A stretch of 64,000 nt of DNA. It comes from Schistocerca nitens (lineage: Eukaryota; Arthropoda; Insecta; Orthoptera; Acrididae). The notes beneath the pieces are model-generated. The model saw only the letters and a program-made list of their open reading frames with translations, had not been told where the DNA came from and did no database searches. The DNA is taken from contig NC_064622.1 of the NCBI RefSeq assembly GCF_023898315.1, positions 79,547,387 to 79,611,386 on the forward strand, in the 5' to 3' direction. The translations under genes and the position numbers were made by a program. Of the stretch, positions 1 through 9,889 are shown in pieces; within the stretch, counting starts at the first letter, position 1; each line of letters starts with the position of its first letter.

Positions 1-311
1 GCCTCTACATCCTTACATTTGTCCTCTAGCCAAGCCTGCTTAGCCATTTTGCACTTCCTGTCGATCTCATTTTTGAGACGTTTGTATTCCTTTTTGCCTG
101 CTTCATTTACTGCATTTTTATATTTTCTCCTTTCATCAATTAAATTCAATATTTCTTCTGTTACCCAAGGATTTCTACTAGCCCTCGTCTTTTTACCTAC
201 TTGATCCTCTGCTTCGTTCGCTACTTTATCCCTCAGAGCTACCCATTCGTCTTCTACTGTATTTCTTTCCCCAATTCCTGTCAATTGTTTCCTTTTGCTC
301 TCCCTGAAACT
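1..311 (-). pseudogene. LINE fragment, linker between endonuclease and reverse transcriptase (RTE-like)
   Basis: On the minus strand this stretch is open for about 100 codons and reads like the linker before the RT domain of RTE-type non-LTR retrotransposons, with the local strings GIGERNTVEDEW, RNPWVTEEILNLIDERR and KKEYKRLKNEI. Such linkers are lysine-rich and helical and join the apurinic endonuclease to the RT. The fragment runs off the window start, so its true length is unknown. The same family appears as 3' halves at 32.0-33.1 kb and 62.8-64.0 kb, also on the minus strand. No stop was seen in the visible part, so the copy may be fairly young. Clade assignment is from general resemblance only. 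Confidence 0.65.
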
Positions 312-320
312 CTGTACAAA

Positions 321-487
321 AATAAAATAGCATACATTAAAAAAATAATTGGTATCATAAGCAAGATGGTAACCTAACATTTTGTAGGCACATTAACCGA
401 AATAACCAGTGACTTCTTATATGTACATACTGTTCCATGGAGGGCAGTCTAAGTCATCGGTTTTTTATTGTATGCTATTTTATGTTT
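321..487. mobile_element. Possible short MITE with ~22-bp inverted ends
   Basis: The left end (AAAATAGCATACATTAAAAAA) and the right end (TTTTTTATTGTATGCTATTTT) are inverted repeats with one difference, enclosing about 165 bp of non-coding DNA. This is the size and form of a miniature inverted-repeat element. The target-site duplication is not clear because the ends are AT-rich. It could also be a chance or decayed palindrome. Confidence 0.35.
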
Positions 488-1410
488 TCATTCTTTGGAT
501 CGCAAATATGATAGTGACTAATTTTACAACGAATAGTATAATTACATAGCATTTTTAAGTTAGTAAATAAAGTTTTTCATCATGTATTCAATTCATTATA
601 CTGGACATGCTGATGTGTGGAGACGACTAGGGGCACAGCTTGTGCTGTTTAACCACAGCACATGGTTGCTTCTCCAGCAGCTGACAACATCTGAATGCTT
701 CTACAGTTGCTGTTCCATGGATTCACCTCCGCACATCAACTCTGCATGTAACTTCGTTTTATTTTTATTGCATCGTTTACATTTTATCCGTATGTCCCTC
801 TGAGGATCTACCTTTGGATTTAAACCGGTCATCAATCAACGTGATTTATGCGACCCAGACGGTTTTCTAACTACAACTGTGGAAGTCTATCACTGTTTTT
901 TTTCAAAATGTTTTCGAAAACATGCAGTATTTTAACCTTTGTTAATTAGAAATGATTGGTGAAACTCTGCCGCGGTATAGCAATGCCCTTTTTCATTGTT
1001 AGGTACTTTTCCTGCTGCCAGCGACGATTTTCTTTCATTTATTTCTTATACGACTCGCTTCGCGTTAGCAATTTTCGTTCTCAACTGAGCTTTTCGTTTA
1101 TTTACGCGTGACGTTTTCGATGTGTGAATAGCTGCATTATTCTATTGACCTTGTATTCTAGCAGTCCGCCTATGCGGCAACTCACACGTCGTAAACAGAA
1201 CTCAGATAATTTACAGTGCACAATACTCGTTGAAAATAATGTTTCAGTTTTTCGGGTATCAGAAACGAATCTTCCAAAAAAAGGAGAAAAACAGTGATTG
1301 TCAGCCGTAAAAGTTATTTTATAATAAACAGATGTAAAGTATGTACTAAAACCAAGGAGGGTCAATAAGATTGGAAGACCAAATGAAACGTGCTCGAATT
1401 GGAAAGGATT
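488..1410. other. No gene recognised
   Basis: Moderately AT-rich DNA with only short ORFs that lack recognisable domains. I see no convincing repeat boundary here. Confidence 0.5.
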
Positions 1411-1665
1411 CATAGCATAGGCACAGTCTTCTTCCAGTGCTGCTTAACCTGTACGTCGGAGAACCACTGACGGAAAACAATAAAATGTCGAGAGTGAAAT
1501 TCAGTGTAAAAGGATACCAAGGATAACACTCCATGATGAAATTGCTATCCTCTGTGTAAGTGAGATTTAGATGACCTGTTGAAAGGAGTAAACAGTCTAA
1601 TGAAGACAAAATATGGGCTGATAATACAACAAAGAAAGCCGAATGCAATGACAAGCAGCAGAAAT
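1411..1665 (+). pseudogene. Degenerate LINE reverse-transcriptase fragment
   Basis: Read across shifting frames on the plus strand, this region resembles the palm part of an RTE-like LINE RT: a LLNLYVGEP-like segment, a GYQ...DEIAIL segment where the catalytic FADDI box would sit, then a DDLLKGVNSLMKTKYGL-like helix. Several frameshifts break it, so no ORF survives. It lies just upstream of a SINE insertion, and the sequence after that SINE (around 1975-2040) may continue the same LINE. Assignment rests on the order of weak motifs. Confidence 0.45.
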
Positions 1666-1740
1666 GAAATTAATCAGTCACTAGTACATTTGTAAATAGA
1701 AGATATTGTAAACTAAAACAAATTCCCATTTTGAAAACAG

Positions 1741-1959
1741 TGGTAATACACTGGACTCGCATTCGGGAGGACGACGGTTCAATCCCGCGTCCGGCCATCC
1801 TGATTTAGGTTTTCCGTGATTTCCCTAAATCACTCCAGGCAAATGCCGGGATGGTTCCTCTGAAAGGGCACGGCCGACTTCCTTCCCCATCCTTCCCTAA
1901 TCCGATGAGACCGATGACCACGCTGTCTGGTCTCCTTCCCCAGAAACCAACCAACCAAC
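1741..1959 (+). mobile_element. tRNA-derived SINE (family B), 5' truncated, with TSD
   Basis: Carries the box-B-like tRNA segment GACGGTTCAATCCCG, followed by the family body (GATTTCCCTAAATCACTCC) and a tail of CCAA repeats. It is flanked by a 14-bp target-site duplication CATTTTGAAAACAG at 1727-1740 and 1960-1973, which fixes both ends and shows LINE-type target-primed insertion. The tRNA 5' part is cut short. Related copies lie at 23740-23990, 50849-51092 and 60138-60377. Confidence 0.85.
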
Positions 1960-3340
1960 CATTTTGAAAACAGGTAAAATACTTAAGATATTAAAGAAAT
2001 TCAGTTCATTTGACAGTAACACGTGTTCCTTGGTAGGAAACCATCTTCTGTTTTAGGGTGGACCTACAAGGTGGTGTACGACCGATGAATTACGACTTAA
2101 GTGTCCACATGTTATACAAATAGTTCTAAATACGCAGGGTGTTTGTTTTAACAGGAGAAAACTCGATGACTGGAAAATGATGCATCGTACGAAAAATGTG
2201 TTCTAGGTGAAAAGATATTATTAGTAAAGGCGGTACCTGTCTGTATTATAACTGGCCACCTCCTAACCATCCCTCCTGTGTGGGTGGCGGAAACTTTGTA
2301 TTTTCAGATGCGAACCCGTCATTTTTATTATATATTCGGATTCTACGCTAAAAAATTACGTACGACTTAATCGTACGATTGTGTTCCATTCATGGTAGGC
2401 GGCACTGTAATCTACAAACATCGTGTGTGCCTGTTTTTGCAATTAAGAACCGACGCATCTGATTCTACGTCTCATTTACGACGTATATGTAAATCTCTGT
2501 GTTATAACGGTTGATATTTGTGTTACAGATTTACTTTAGTGTTTTAAATTTGTCTGCACAGTGCAATATTGTTAGCCTTTTTAGTGTCTGGTGAGAAACC
2601 ACGTTTAACGTGATACAGGAACAACGACGTGGAAGTACGAGTAATAGTTTTCAGTTCCAATCGGGAGGCTTGATTTCGGTGAGTCCCGTTGTCTGTCACC
2701 AGTGGAATGCTTGAATTCGTTGAGTATCCATGGCAGGTGCCCCTGTCACAATCACTTCATGGACAGTTTACCTTTTTACAATGGTTGTGGCTTTTATTCT
2801 GCCGGTAATCACGTAACGGCCAGCGCAAGAATTACGACAGTTGGATGGAAACACACACCGAAATCAGTCGCCCTGATAGCGGAGTTCGAGAGGGGCTACC
2901 GAAATCAAGCATGGTTTGGGGACTCGACTCAATCCACCCCATAGGGAACGGAGAACTACGGTACCACTCAAGTAGCTTATTAGTCAGAAATGTCAACGTG
3001 TAGTACATTATTGGTACTGTACAAGCACATTTGCAACATTCAAGTAACGTTTGAACGTCAGTATCGGTTGTTAGAACACAACCATTAACATTTACATACT
3101 AAATGAAACATAGAATCAAATGTGTCGTATCTTAATTGCAAAAAGAGGGACCCGTGATACATGTCAATTACAGCGCCGTATACCACGAATGGAAAACAAT
3201 GGTTAGAGTTTTTTAGCGTAGGAATGTACAATAGAAACGAGAGCTTCGCATTTGAAAACACAAAGTTGACCCCGCCCACGCAGGAAGGATAGTTAGAAGG
3301 TGGCCAATTGTAGCACAGACAGACGTCCCAGTTATTAATA

Positions 3341-4680
3341 CGAGGGCAGTTCAATAAGTAATGCAACACATCTTTTTTCTCGGCCAATTTTGGTTGAAAA
3401 AACCGGAAATTTCTTGTGGAATATTTTCAAACATTCCCGCTTCGTCTCGTATAGTTTCATTGACTTCCGACAGGTGGCAGCCCTGTACGGAGCTGTTAAA
3501 ATGGCGTCTGTAACGGATGTGCGTTGCAAACAACGGGCAGTGATCGAGTTTCTTTTGGCTGAAAACCAGGGCATCTCAGATATTCATAGGCGCTTGCAGA
3601 ATGTCTACGGTGATCTGGCAGTGGACAAAAGCACGGCGAGTCGTTGGGCAAAGCGTGTGTCATCATCGCCGCAAGGTCAAGCAAGACTGTCTGATCTCCC
3701 GCGTGCGGGCCGGCCGTGCACAGCTGTGACTCCTGCAATGGCGGAGCGTGCGAACACACTCGTTCGAGATGATCGACGGATCACCATCAAACAACTCAGT
3801 GCTCAACTTGACATCTCTGTTGGTAGTGCTGTCACAATTGTTCACCAGTTGGGATATTCAAAGGTTTGTTCCCGCTGGGTCCCACGTTGTCTAACCGAAC
3901 ACCATAAAGAGCAAAGGAGAACCATCTGTGCGGAATTGCTTGCTCGTCATGTGGCTGAGGGTGACAATTTCTTGTCAAAGATTGTTACAGGCGATGAAAC
4001 ATGGGTTCATCACTTCGAACCTGAAACAAAACGGCAATCAATGGAGTGGCGCCACACCCACTCCCCTACCAAGAAAAAGTTTAAAGCCATACCCTCAGCC
4101 AGTAAAGTCATGGTTACAGTCTTCTGGGACGCTGAAGAGGTTATTCTGTTCGATGTCCTTCCCCATGGTCAAACGATCAACTCTGAAGTGTATTGTGCTA
4201 CTCTTCAGAAATTGAAGAAACGACTTCAGCGTGTTCGTAGGCACAAAAATCTGAACGAACTTCTCCTTCTTCATGACAACGCAAGACCTCAAACAAGTCT
4301 TCGCAGCCGAGAGGAGCTCACAAAACTTCAGTGGACTGTTCTTCCTCATGCACCCTACAGTCCCGATCTCGCACCGTCGGATTTCCATATGTTTGGCCCA
4401 GTGAAGGACGCAATCCGTGGGACGCACTACGCGGATGATGAAGAAGTTATTGATGCAGTACGACGTTGGCTCCGACATCGACCAGTGGAATGGTACCGTG
4501 CAGGCATACAGGCCCTCATTCCAAGGTGGCGTAAGGCCGTAGCATTGAATGGAGATTACGTTGAAAAATAGTGTTGTGTAGCTAAAAGATTGGGGAATAA
4601 CCTGGTGTATTTCAGTGCTGAATAAAACAACCCCTGTTTCAGAAAAAAAATGTGTTGCATTACTTATTGAACTGCCCTCG
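3341..4680 (+). mobile_element. Structurally complete mariner transposon
   Basis: A 1,340-bp element with 30-bp terminal inverted repeats (starting CGAGGGCAGTTCAATAAGTA) that match perfectly on both sides, flanked by TA dinucleotides at 3339-3340 and 4681-4682, as expected from mariner target duplication. It encloses one uninterrupted transposase ORF, and an A-rich run precedes the right TIR. Perfect TIRs plus an open ORF indicate recent insertion into the older long-inverted-repeat element around it. A deleted relative lies at 20877-22090. Confidence 0.95.
3501..4571 (+). CDS. Mariner transposase, DD34D, full length
   Basis: A 356-codon ORF from ATG (MASVTDVRCKQ) to TAG. A further in-frame ATG upstream at 3390 lies close to the TIR, so 3501 is preferred by alignment with known mariner N-termini. 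Residues 1-110 form the paired helix-turn-helix DNA-binding region (IHRRLQNVYG; later ISVGSAVTIVHQLGYSKVCSRWVPR, whose ending corresponds to the WVPHELT-type linker). The DDE/D catalytic domain shows TGDETWVHHF, LLLHDNARPQ and YSPDLAPSDFHMFG; I count 34 residues between the second and third Asp. The C-terminus is WRKAVALNGDYVEK. Length is close to the usual 345-350. The enzyme would bind its own TIRs and perform cut-and-paste transposition at TA. I see no stop or frameshift, so activity is possible but untested. Confidence 0.93.
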   Translation: MASVTDVRCKQRAVIEFLLAENQGISDIHRRLQNVYGDLAVDKSTASRWAKRVSSSPQGQARLSDLPRAGRPCTAVTPAMAERANTLVRDDRRITIKQLSAQLDISVGSAVTIVHQLGYSKVCSRWVPRCLTEHHKEQRRTICAELLARHVAEGDNFLSKIVTGDETWVHHFEPETKRQSMEWRHTHSPTKKKFKAIPSASKVMVTVFWDAEEVILFDVLPHGQTINSEVYCATLQKLKKRLQRVRRHKNLNELLLLHDNARPQTSLRSREELTKLQWTVLPHAPYSPDLAPSDFHMFGPVKDAIRGTHYADDEEVIDAVRRWLRHRPVEWYRAGIQALIPRWRKAVALNGDYVEK

Positions 4681-4760
4681 TACTAACTTTTGAACGAGAA
4701 CACCTTTTTCGTATGATGCGTCGTGTCCGAGATATTAAGTAGTCTCAAAACAGTCTCGGG

Positions 4761-4803
4761 AGGGGGGGGGGGGGGCGGGGGAGGAGGCGGGGGGGGGGGG
4801 AAG
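4761..4803. repeat. Guanine-rich tract
   Basis: Nearly uninterrupted runs of G on the plus strand with a few A and C. Several long G-runs close together could form G-quadruplexes. It lies between the long-inverted-repeat element and the Tc1-like element and codes for nothing. Confidence 0.85.
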
Positions 4804-5175
4804 GGTTTATGTAGCATTTTACTCACCATGGCACCATGGAATTCTACACAGTGAATAACCCCTTAATACTCGGAACTAAGAGATTTTTACTTTGCTGCGT
4901 TATAACTGTATTGTGAATAAAAGAAAAATATAATATATCCGCGTATTATATGAAGGTAGCTGTCTAGTAAATAATAGTATGAATGATGTTTACACAACGT
5001 ATACCACTTGTTAAATAATAGGATTGAAATAAAGCACTCTTCGGTGGTCACGTTACTTTAATATCCTGACAGATGACTGTGCCGCACTTGTTTTCACCGT
5101 TCACTCCGGGGTAAATACTTCGAGTCAGAAGGCAAGTGTGTGTTTACAAGCGCGGTCGACTGTCCAGACGGTACG

Positions 5176-6407
5176 ATGCCACGCAAAGCTAATACTAGTT
5201 TTGAGATATGACAGCTTGTGATTTTTCCACAACGCGAAAGGTAAATCACATAGACAAATTGCTGCCACGCTCAAGATAAGTAAGAGTACTGTGGCAGATA
5301 TCGTCAGACGATTCAAAAATGAGGACCGTATCGACTCTATACCGCAAAAGGGCCAGCCACCCAAGCTGGATGCACGAGACAAGAGGCAGCTAACACGAAA
5401 ATAAAGAAGGATCCTGCACTCAGTGCACCCAGATAAGCACGAGAGCTGCTAAACGAGACTGGCAAGAAGGTACATCCTCATATGTTCAAGTGTGTCTGAA
5501 TTTCCAAGGGACCAAACTGCTTAGGCCATGGGTCCCCAGACTTACACACTACTTAAACTAACGTACGCTAAGAACAACACACACACCCATGCCCAAGGGA
5601 GGACCCGAACCTCAGGCGGGAGGGACCGCGCAGTCACTGACACGGCGCATCTAACCGTGCAGCCAGTCCGCGCGGCGATACACCCTCAAACGATTCGCAG
5701 AGCATAGAATGGAACTGCCTACAGCGGAAGAGTGGCCAGGAAGAAACCGTATGTGAATGAACAGAATCGAAAGAAGAGATTGTGCTTTTGCCAGGGAGTT
5801 TATTACGAATGATGAAATATGGTGGAACGACATCATTTTTGCCGAAGAAAGTAGATTTAACGTTTTTGGGTCGGGTAGACGAAGTATGGTGTGGTGAAAG
5901 AACAACGAAGAATTTACAGTCACAAATGTTAAACCGACTGTAAAGCAAGGAGGTGGCAGCGTTCTTGTCTGGGGCTGTTTATCGATATTTGGACCGGGCG
6001 AATTGGTGTTCATCGACAGTATCGTGGACAAATATGTCTGAACATATTAAAGAACAATTTACGAAAATGTGCTGAAACCATGGGGATATTAAACACGTTC
6101 AAGTTTTACCAGAACAATGACCCAAAACATAAGGCTCGCATTGTGCAGGAATATTTGTTGTACAATTGCCCCAACGTGTTACAGCCACCACCTCAATCAC
6201 CAGATCTCAATCACATTGATAATGTGTGGGGAGAACTGGAGCGACGTATTAGAGAAACACCAGTATCGTCCAAAGGAAACAATGAAGCGATTAAAAGAAG
6301 AATGGGACAGTGTACACGCGGACTATTTAAAAAAAAAGATCATTTGCAATATGCCGCAGCGTTTGAAAGAAGTGATAAAACAGAATGGCTACCCGACAAG
6401 ATACTGA
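5176..6407 (+). pseudogene. Tc1-like transposase pseudogene
   Basis: Starts at MPRKAN. Reading across several frames gives an N-terminal HTH (HRQIAATLKISKSTVADIVR), a SINE interruption, then a catalytic core with VKQGGGSVLVWGC, a QNNDPKH block, SPDLNHIDNVWGEL, and a C-terminus ending at PTRY. The three catalytic positions appear altered: the first motif reads AEESRF instead of DES, the second QNND instead of QDND, and the third HIDN instead of IEN. With 34 residues between the last two positions the spacing is Tc1-like. Multiple stops and frameshifts confirm that it is inactive. Confidence 0.8.
5481..5678 (-). mobile_element. tRNA-derived SINE (family C) inside the Tc1-like pseudogene
   Basis: On the minus strand it has a class II tRNA-like head with a box B near GAGGTTCGGGTCCTCC and a body resembling family A (TGTGTGTTGTTCTTAG, GGGACC). 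Flanking imperfect duplication TACATCCTCA / TACACCCTCA at 5471-5480 and 5679-5688. The transposase sequence resumes directly after it. A second copy lies at 25578-25766. Confidence 0.75.
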
Positions 6408-6717
6408 AACATCTAATGTTCCACAAAATCTTGTCTTGAAATGATTAGTTCTGCAAAGTGTCCGAATATTAAAGTAACGTGAATATAGGACCAATTTGTA
6501 TTTAAGTAGTATTATAAAAGAACTTATGTACGTTATCTTAATAAAGTTTATGTTATTATCTACAAGACACATCACGGTATGTAATACTTGGTTATATCTT
6601 TTGCTTGTTTTATTACGAATAAAATTATGATGCTACAAGGTTAACATATCCCAGTGTCCGAACATTAAAGTGATTCACTGTACCTCAAGGATTAACAATA
6701 CATTCCAAATAGCTGAA

Positions 6718-7417
6718 ATATATTATACAGCACTTAAATATGTAGAACGCGAAATATTTACAAATGCTGCGCAAAACACGACCTCATGTCTAACCACTAG
6801 AGGACCTGTAGGAAATGGTGGAAACTGCTTATGGTGATTCTAAAATCGATCGTTAAACTGAAGTACTGACCAGAAAACACCATGTGTTGCAAGGTACTCT
6901 GCTTTCTAGGTACAACGCTCTCTCTATACAACTGGCCTGTAGTGGCAGCATACGCCTGTTAATGTATAGCTTTACTCATTTGAAACTCATGAATGCTCTC
7001 CTTCCTGATGAAATTTCAACTAATATTACTACGAGTACTTCTGCCATAGCCATGTGGACCAAAAAATATATTATACAGCACTTAAATATGTAGAACGCGA
7101 AATATTTACAAATGCTGCATAAAACACGACCTCATGTCAAACCACTAGAGGACCTGTAGGAAATGGTGGAAACTGCTTATGGTGATTCTAAAATCGACCG
7201 TTAAACTGAAGTACTGACCAGAAAACACCATGTGTTGCAAGGTACTCTGCTTTCTAGGTACAACGCTCTCTCTATACAACTGGCCTGTAGTGGCAGCTTA
7301 CGCCTGTTAATGTATAGCTTTACTCATTTGAAACTCATGAATGCTCTCCTTCCTGATGAAATTTCAACTAATATTACTACGAGTACTTCTGCCATAGCCA
7401 TGTGGACCAAAAAATGA
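6718..7417. repeat. Tandem duplication of a 350-bp unit
   Basis: Positions 6718-7067 and 7068-7417 are two head-to-tail copies of the same 350-bp sequence with only about four or five differences (for example GCGCAAAA/GCATAAAA, ATCGATCG/ATCGACCG, GCATACG/GCTTACG). No coding potential is evident beyond identical short ORFs. It could be a recent local duplication or a two-unit island of a satellite DNA family; the sequence alone does not decide. Confidence 0.95.
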
Positions 7418-7701
7418 GAGCAATCGAAAATGTAGTTTTGAATAATTCAAATAATTTCAATGTTGATTGTAGCTGCGGCGAACAGCAGTTCAGCGACGTG
7501 CTTTAGTTTGATGATGGCGTCTACTGACTCATGTAGGAACTGAAAGCTAACAGTCTTTTGAAAGCTGCTCTCAGCACCGTCAGGTACTGCAGAGGAACAC
7601 TGCAAATGGCGAAACGGCCCAGGTTGGAAAATGGAGCAGGCACTCCATGCGCTGAGCTTGTTGGTCCTCGGAGTAAGAATTAGCGCTGCTTGGGTACTGT
7701 A
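7418..7701. other. No gene recognised
   Basis: Unassigned DNA between the 350-bp dimer and the second mariner. No ORF or repeat structure was recognised. Confidence 0.5.
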
Positions 7702-8993
7702 CGAGGTGCATTCAAGTTCTAAGGCCTCCGATTTTTTTTCTAATTAACTACTCACCCGAAATCGATGAAACTGGCGTTACTTCTCGACGTAATCGCCCTG
7801 CAGACGTACACATTTTTCACAACGCTGACGCCATGATTCCATGGCAGCGGCGAAGGCTTCTTTAGGAGCCTGTTCTGACCACTGGAAAATCGCTGAGGCA
7901 ATAGCAGCACGGCTGGTGAATGTGCGGCCACGGAGAGTGTCTTTCATTGTTGGAAAAAGCCAAAAGTCACTAGGAGCCGGGTCAGGTGAGTAGGGAGCAT
8001 GAGGAATCACTTCAAAGTTGTTATCACGAAGAAACTGTTGCGTAAGGTTAGCTCGATGTGCGGGTGCGTTGTCTTGGTGAAACAGCACACGCGCAGCCCT
8101 TCCCGGACGTATTTGTTGTAGTGCAGGAATGAATTTGTTCTTCAAAACATTTTCGTAGGATGCACCTGTTTCCGTAGTGCCCTTGGAACGCAATGGGTAA
8201 GGATTACGCCCTCGCTGTCCCAGAACATGGACACCATCATTTTTTCAGCACTGGCGGTTACCCGAAGTTTTTTTGGTGGCGGTGAATCTGTGTGCTTCCA
8301 TTGAGCTGACTGGCCCTTTGTTTCTGGATTGAAAAATGGCATCCACGTCTCATCCATTGTCACAACCGACGAAAAGAAAGTCCCATTCATGCTGTCGTTG
8401 CGCGTCAACACTGCTTGACAACATGCCACACGGGCAGCCATGTGGTTGTCCGTCAGCATTCGTGGGACCCACCTGGATGACACTTTTCGCATTTTCAGGT
8501 CGTCATGCAGGATTGTGTGCACAGAACCCACAGAAATGCCAACTCTGGAGGCGATCTGTTCAACAGTCATTCGGCGATCCCCCAAAACAATTCTCTCCAC
8601 TTTCTCGATCATGTCGTCAGACCGGCTTGTGCGAGCCCGAGGTTGTTTCGGTTTGTTGTCACACGATGTTCTGCCTTCATTAAACTGTCGCACCCACAAA
8701 CGCACTTTCGACACATCCATAACTCCATCATCACATGTCTCCTTCAACTGTCGATGAATTTCAGTTGGATTCACACCACGCAAATTCAGAAAACGAATGA
8801 TTGCACATTTTAAGTATTTAAAACAGTTCTCATTCTCGCCGCTGGCGGTAAAATTCCATGTGCCGTACGCTGCTGCCATCTCTGGGACGTATTGACAATG
8901 AACGCGGCCTCATTTTAAAACAATGCGCATGTTTCTATCTCTTTCCAGTCCGGAGAAAAAAAATCGGAGGCCTTAGAACTTGAATGCGCCTCG
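7702..8993 (-). mobile_element. Mariner transposon, near-complete
   Basis: A 1,292-bp element with terminal inverted repeats of about 40 bp (CGAGGTGCATTCAAGTTCTA at the left, the inverted CGAGGCGCATTCAAGTTCTA at the right, one mismatch), flanked by TA at 7700-7701 and 8994-8995. The repeats continue into an A-rich block on each side. It is a different mariner subfamily from the 3341-4680 element. The transposase gene on the minus strand has one frameshift; otherwise the element is well preserved. Confidence 0.93.
7777..8879 (-). pseudogene. Mariner transposase with one frameshift
   Basis: Two overlapping minus-strand ORFs (8142-8879, 245 aa; 7777-8193, 138 aa) together cover a full-length mariner transposase. 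The first has the HTH region (EIHRQLKETCDDGVMDVSKV; RVGISVGSVHTILHDDLKM) and the first catalytic Asp in VTMDETWMPFF. The second has FHQDNAPAHRANL and YSPDPAPSDFWLFP, with 34 residues between the second and third Asp, and the typical end CVRLQGDYVEK. The frames switch within 8142-8193, where a small indel is the likely cause. All catalytic residues are present, so the copy is only recently disabled. Confidence 0.9.
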
Positions 8994-8995
8994 TA

Positions 8996-9778
8996 TGTAC
9001 AGATAACTGCCATTTCATTGGTTTGCATGCGGTACTTATTGTGTAGCTGTAATTTAGTAACAGCATTACTTCTGGCCATCTTGCTTTACGTTTGCCAAAT
9101 TGATACAGTTTTTTTGTGATCCTTCCCTAATTTGTGGAAACCAGCCTGCATATTTGTCGCGTACCAGTTGTATGAGTATCTAGCGAGTGTGTTCACCTGT
9201 TGCAGCGGTCGCGTGCACTCCGGGGTCGGTTTTCAAGAGGGGCTGCAACCTGTGCCAGTGTATGCTCGACGGCCGTTCCGCAGTGTGCACTCACATAGAC
9301 TGCCCACGAGAGAATTAGTACTGCTGTGAGTACCTACATGCTTGTATTTATTGTTGTATATTGTTTGCCAATCGGCAAAATAAAAAAAAATGCGGTTATA
9401 GACTAAAACAAATACCTTTTCTGTGCTGATTGCTGTTGCAACCGGCAGTATGTCGAGAATCTGTAATGTACTGTATATATTTTTTATTGGCACAACGTCA
9501 TTGATAAGACATTACATAAAAACAAAAATTCCTGAACAGAAAAAAGTACAATAATAAAAATAAACAGCAGAGTGAACGGGAGGTAAAAAGGAAAGTTCTG
9601 CGTTCTGGCCCTGGACGGGTAGGATTCGACCGACCCCCATCTCATCGTCTACCAATGGCGTTACTGGATGCTGTGTAGAGGGGTACGTGGTCAGCACACG
9701 GCTCTCCTGGTTGCTGTCGCGTTTATTGGACAAACACATGTCAAAATAAAACAAATGTGAATAATATGTGATAGTTAT
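8996..9778. other. No gene recognised; possible tRNA-like repeat near 9600-9735
   Basis: Mostly unassigned. Around 9600-9735 the minus strand carries a string resembling a tRNA T-arm (GGTCGAATCCTACC) followed by a short body, which may be a decayed SINE. I cannot define ends or a target duplication. Confidence 0.3.
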
Positions 9779-9829
9779 AATAACAACAACAACAACAACA
9801 ATAATAATAATAATAATAGCAATAATAAC
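9779..9829. repeat. Microsatellite (AAC)n/(AAT)n
   Basis: About 50 bp of AAC repeats passing into AAT repeats, directly visible. A minus-strand ORF through it is an artefact of the repeat. Confidence 0.95.
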
Positions 9830-9889
9830 AATTCAGAGCATTGAGTCTGGTTCTAAAGTCACCTGCTTTGAAAAACCTGCCATAAAAGA

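Larger units (their letters stand above)
2145..4760. mobile_element. Old element with ~340-bp inverted arms, split by a mariner
   Basis: The left arm (about 2145-2492) is an inverted, roughly 75% identical copy of a right arm made of 3085-3338 plus 4683-4757. Shared landmarks include GGCCACCTNCTAACNATCC, TTTTCANATGCGAA and CTACGCTAAAAAA. The mariner at 3341-4680 sits inside the right arm, so this element is older. Between the arms are about 590 bp with no recognisable transposase. It is best described as a non-autonomous long-TIR or foldback element of unknown superfamily. Exact outer ends and the target-site duplication are unclear. Confidence 0.65.
4847..6680 (+). mobile_element. Tc1-like transposon with IR/DR ends (defunct)
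   Basis: The outer end motifs (ACAGTGAATAACCCCTTAAT at the left; its inverted counterpart AATGTTCGGACA...TTCACTGTA at the right) and a second, inner pair (CACGTTACTTTAATAT near 5050; its inverted form ATATTAAAGTAACGTG near 6467) are each spaced by about 200 bp. This is the IR/DR arrangement of Tc1-superfamily elements such as Sleeping Beauty: two transposase sites per terminal repeat. TA dinucleotides flank both outer ends. The internal gene is broken, and a family C SINE has inserted at 5481-5678. Confidence 0.75.

Noticed and set aside
6718-7417. CRISPR-like array
   Set aside because: Only two long units without spacers, in eukaryotic DNA; it is a tandem duplication.
8336-8757. Plus-strand ORFs over 100 codons
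   Set aside because: Antisense to the mariner transposase at 7777-8879.
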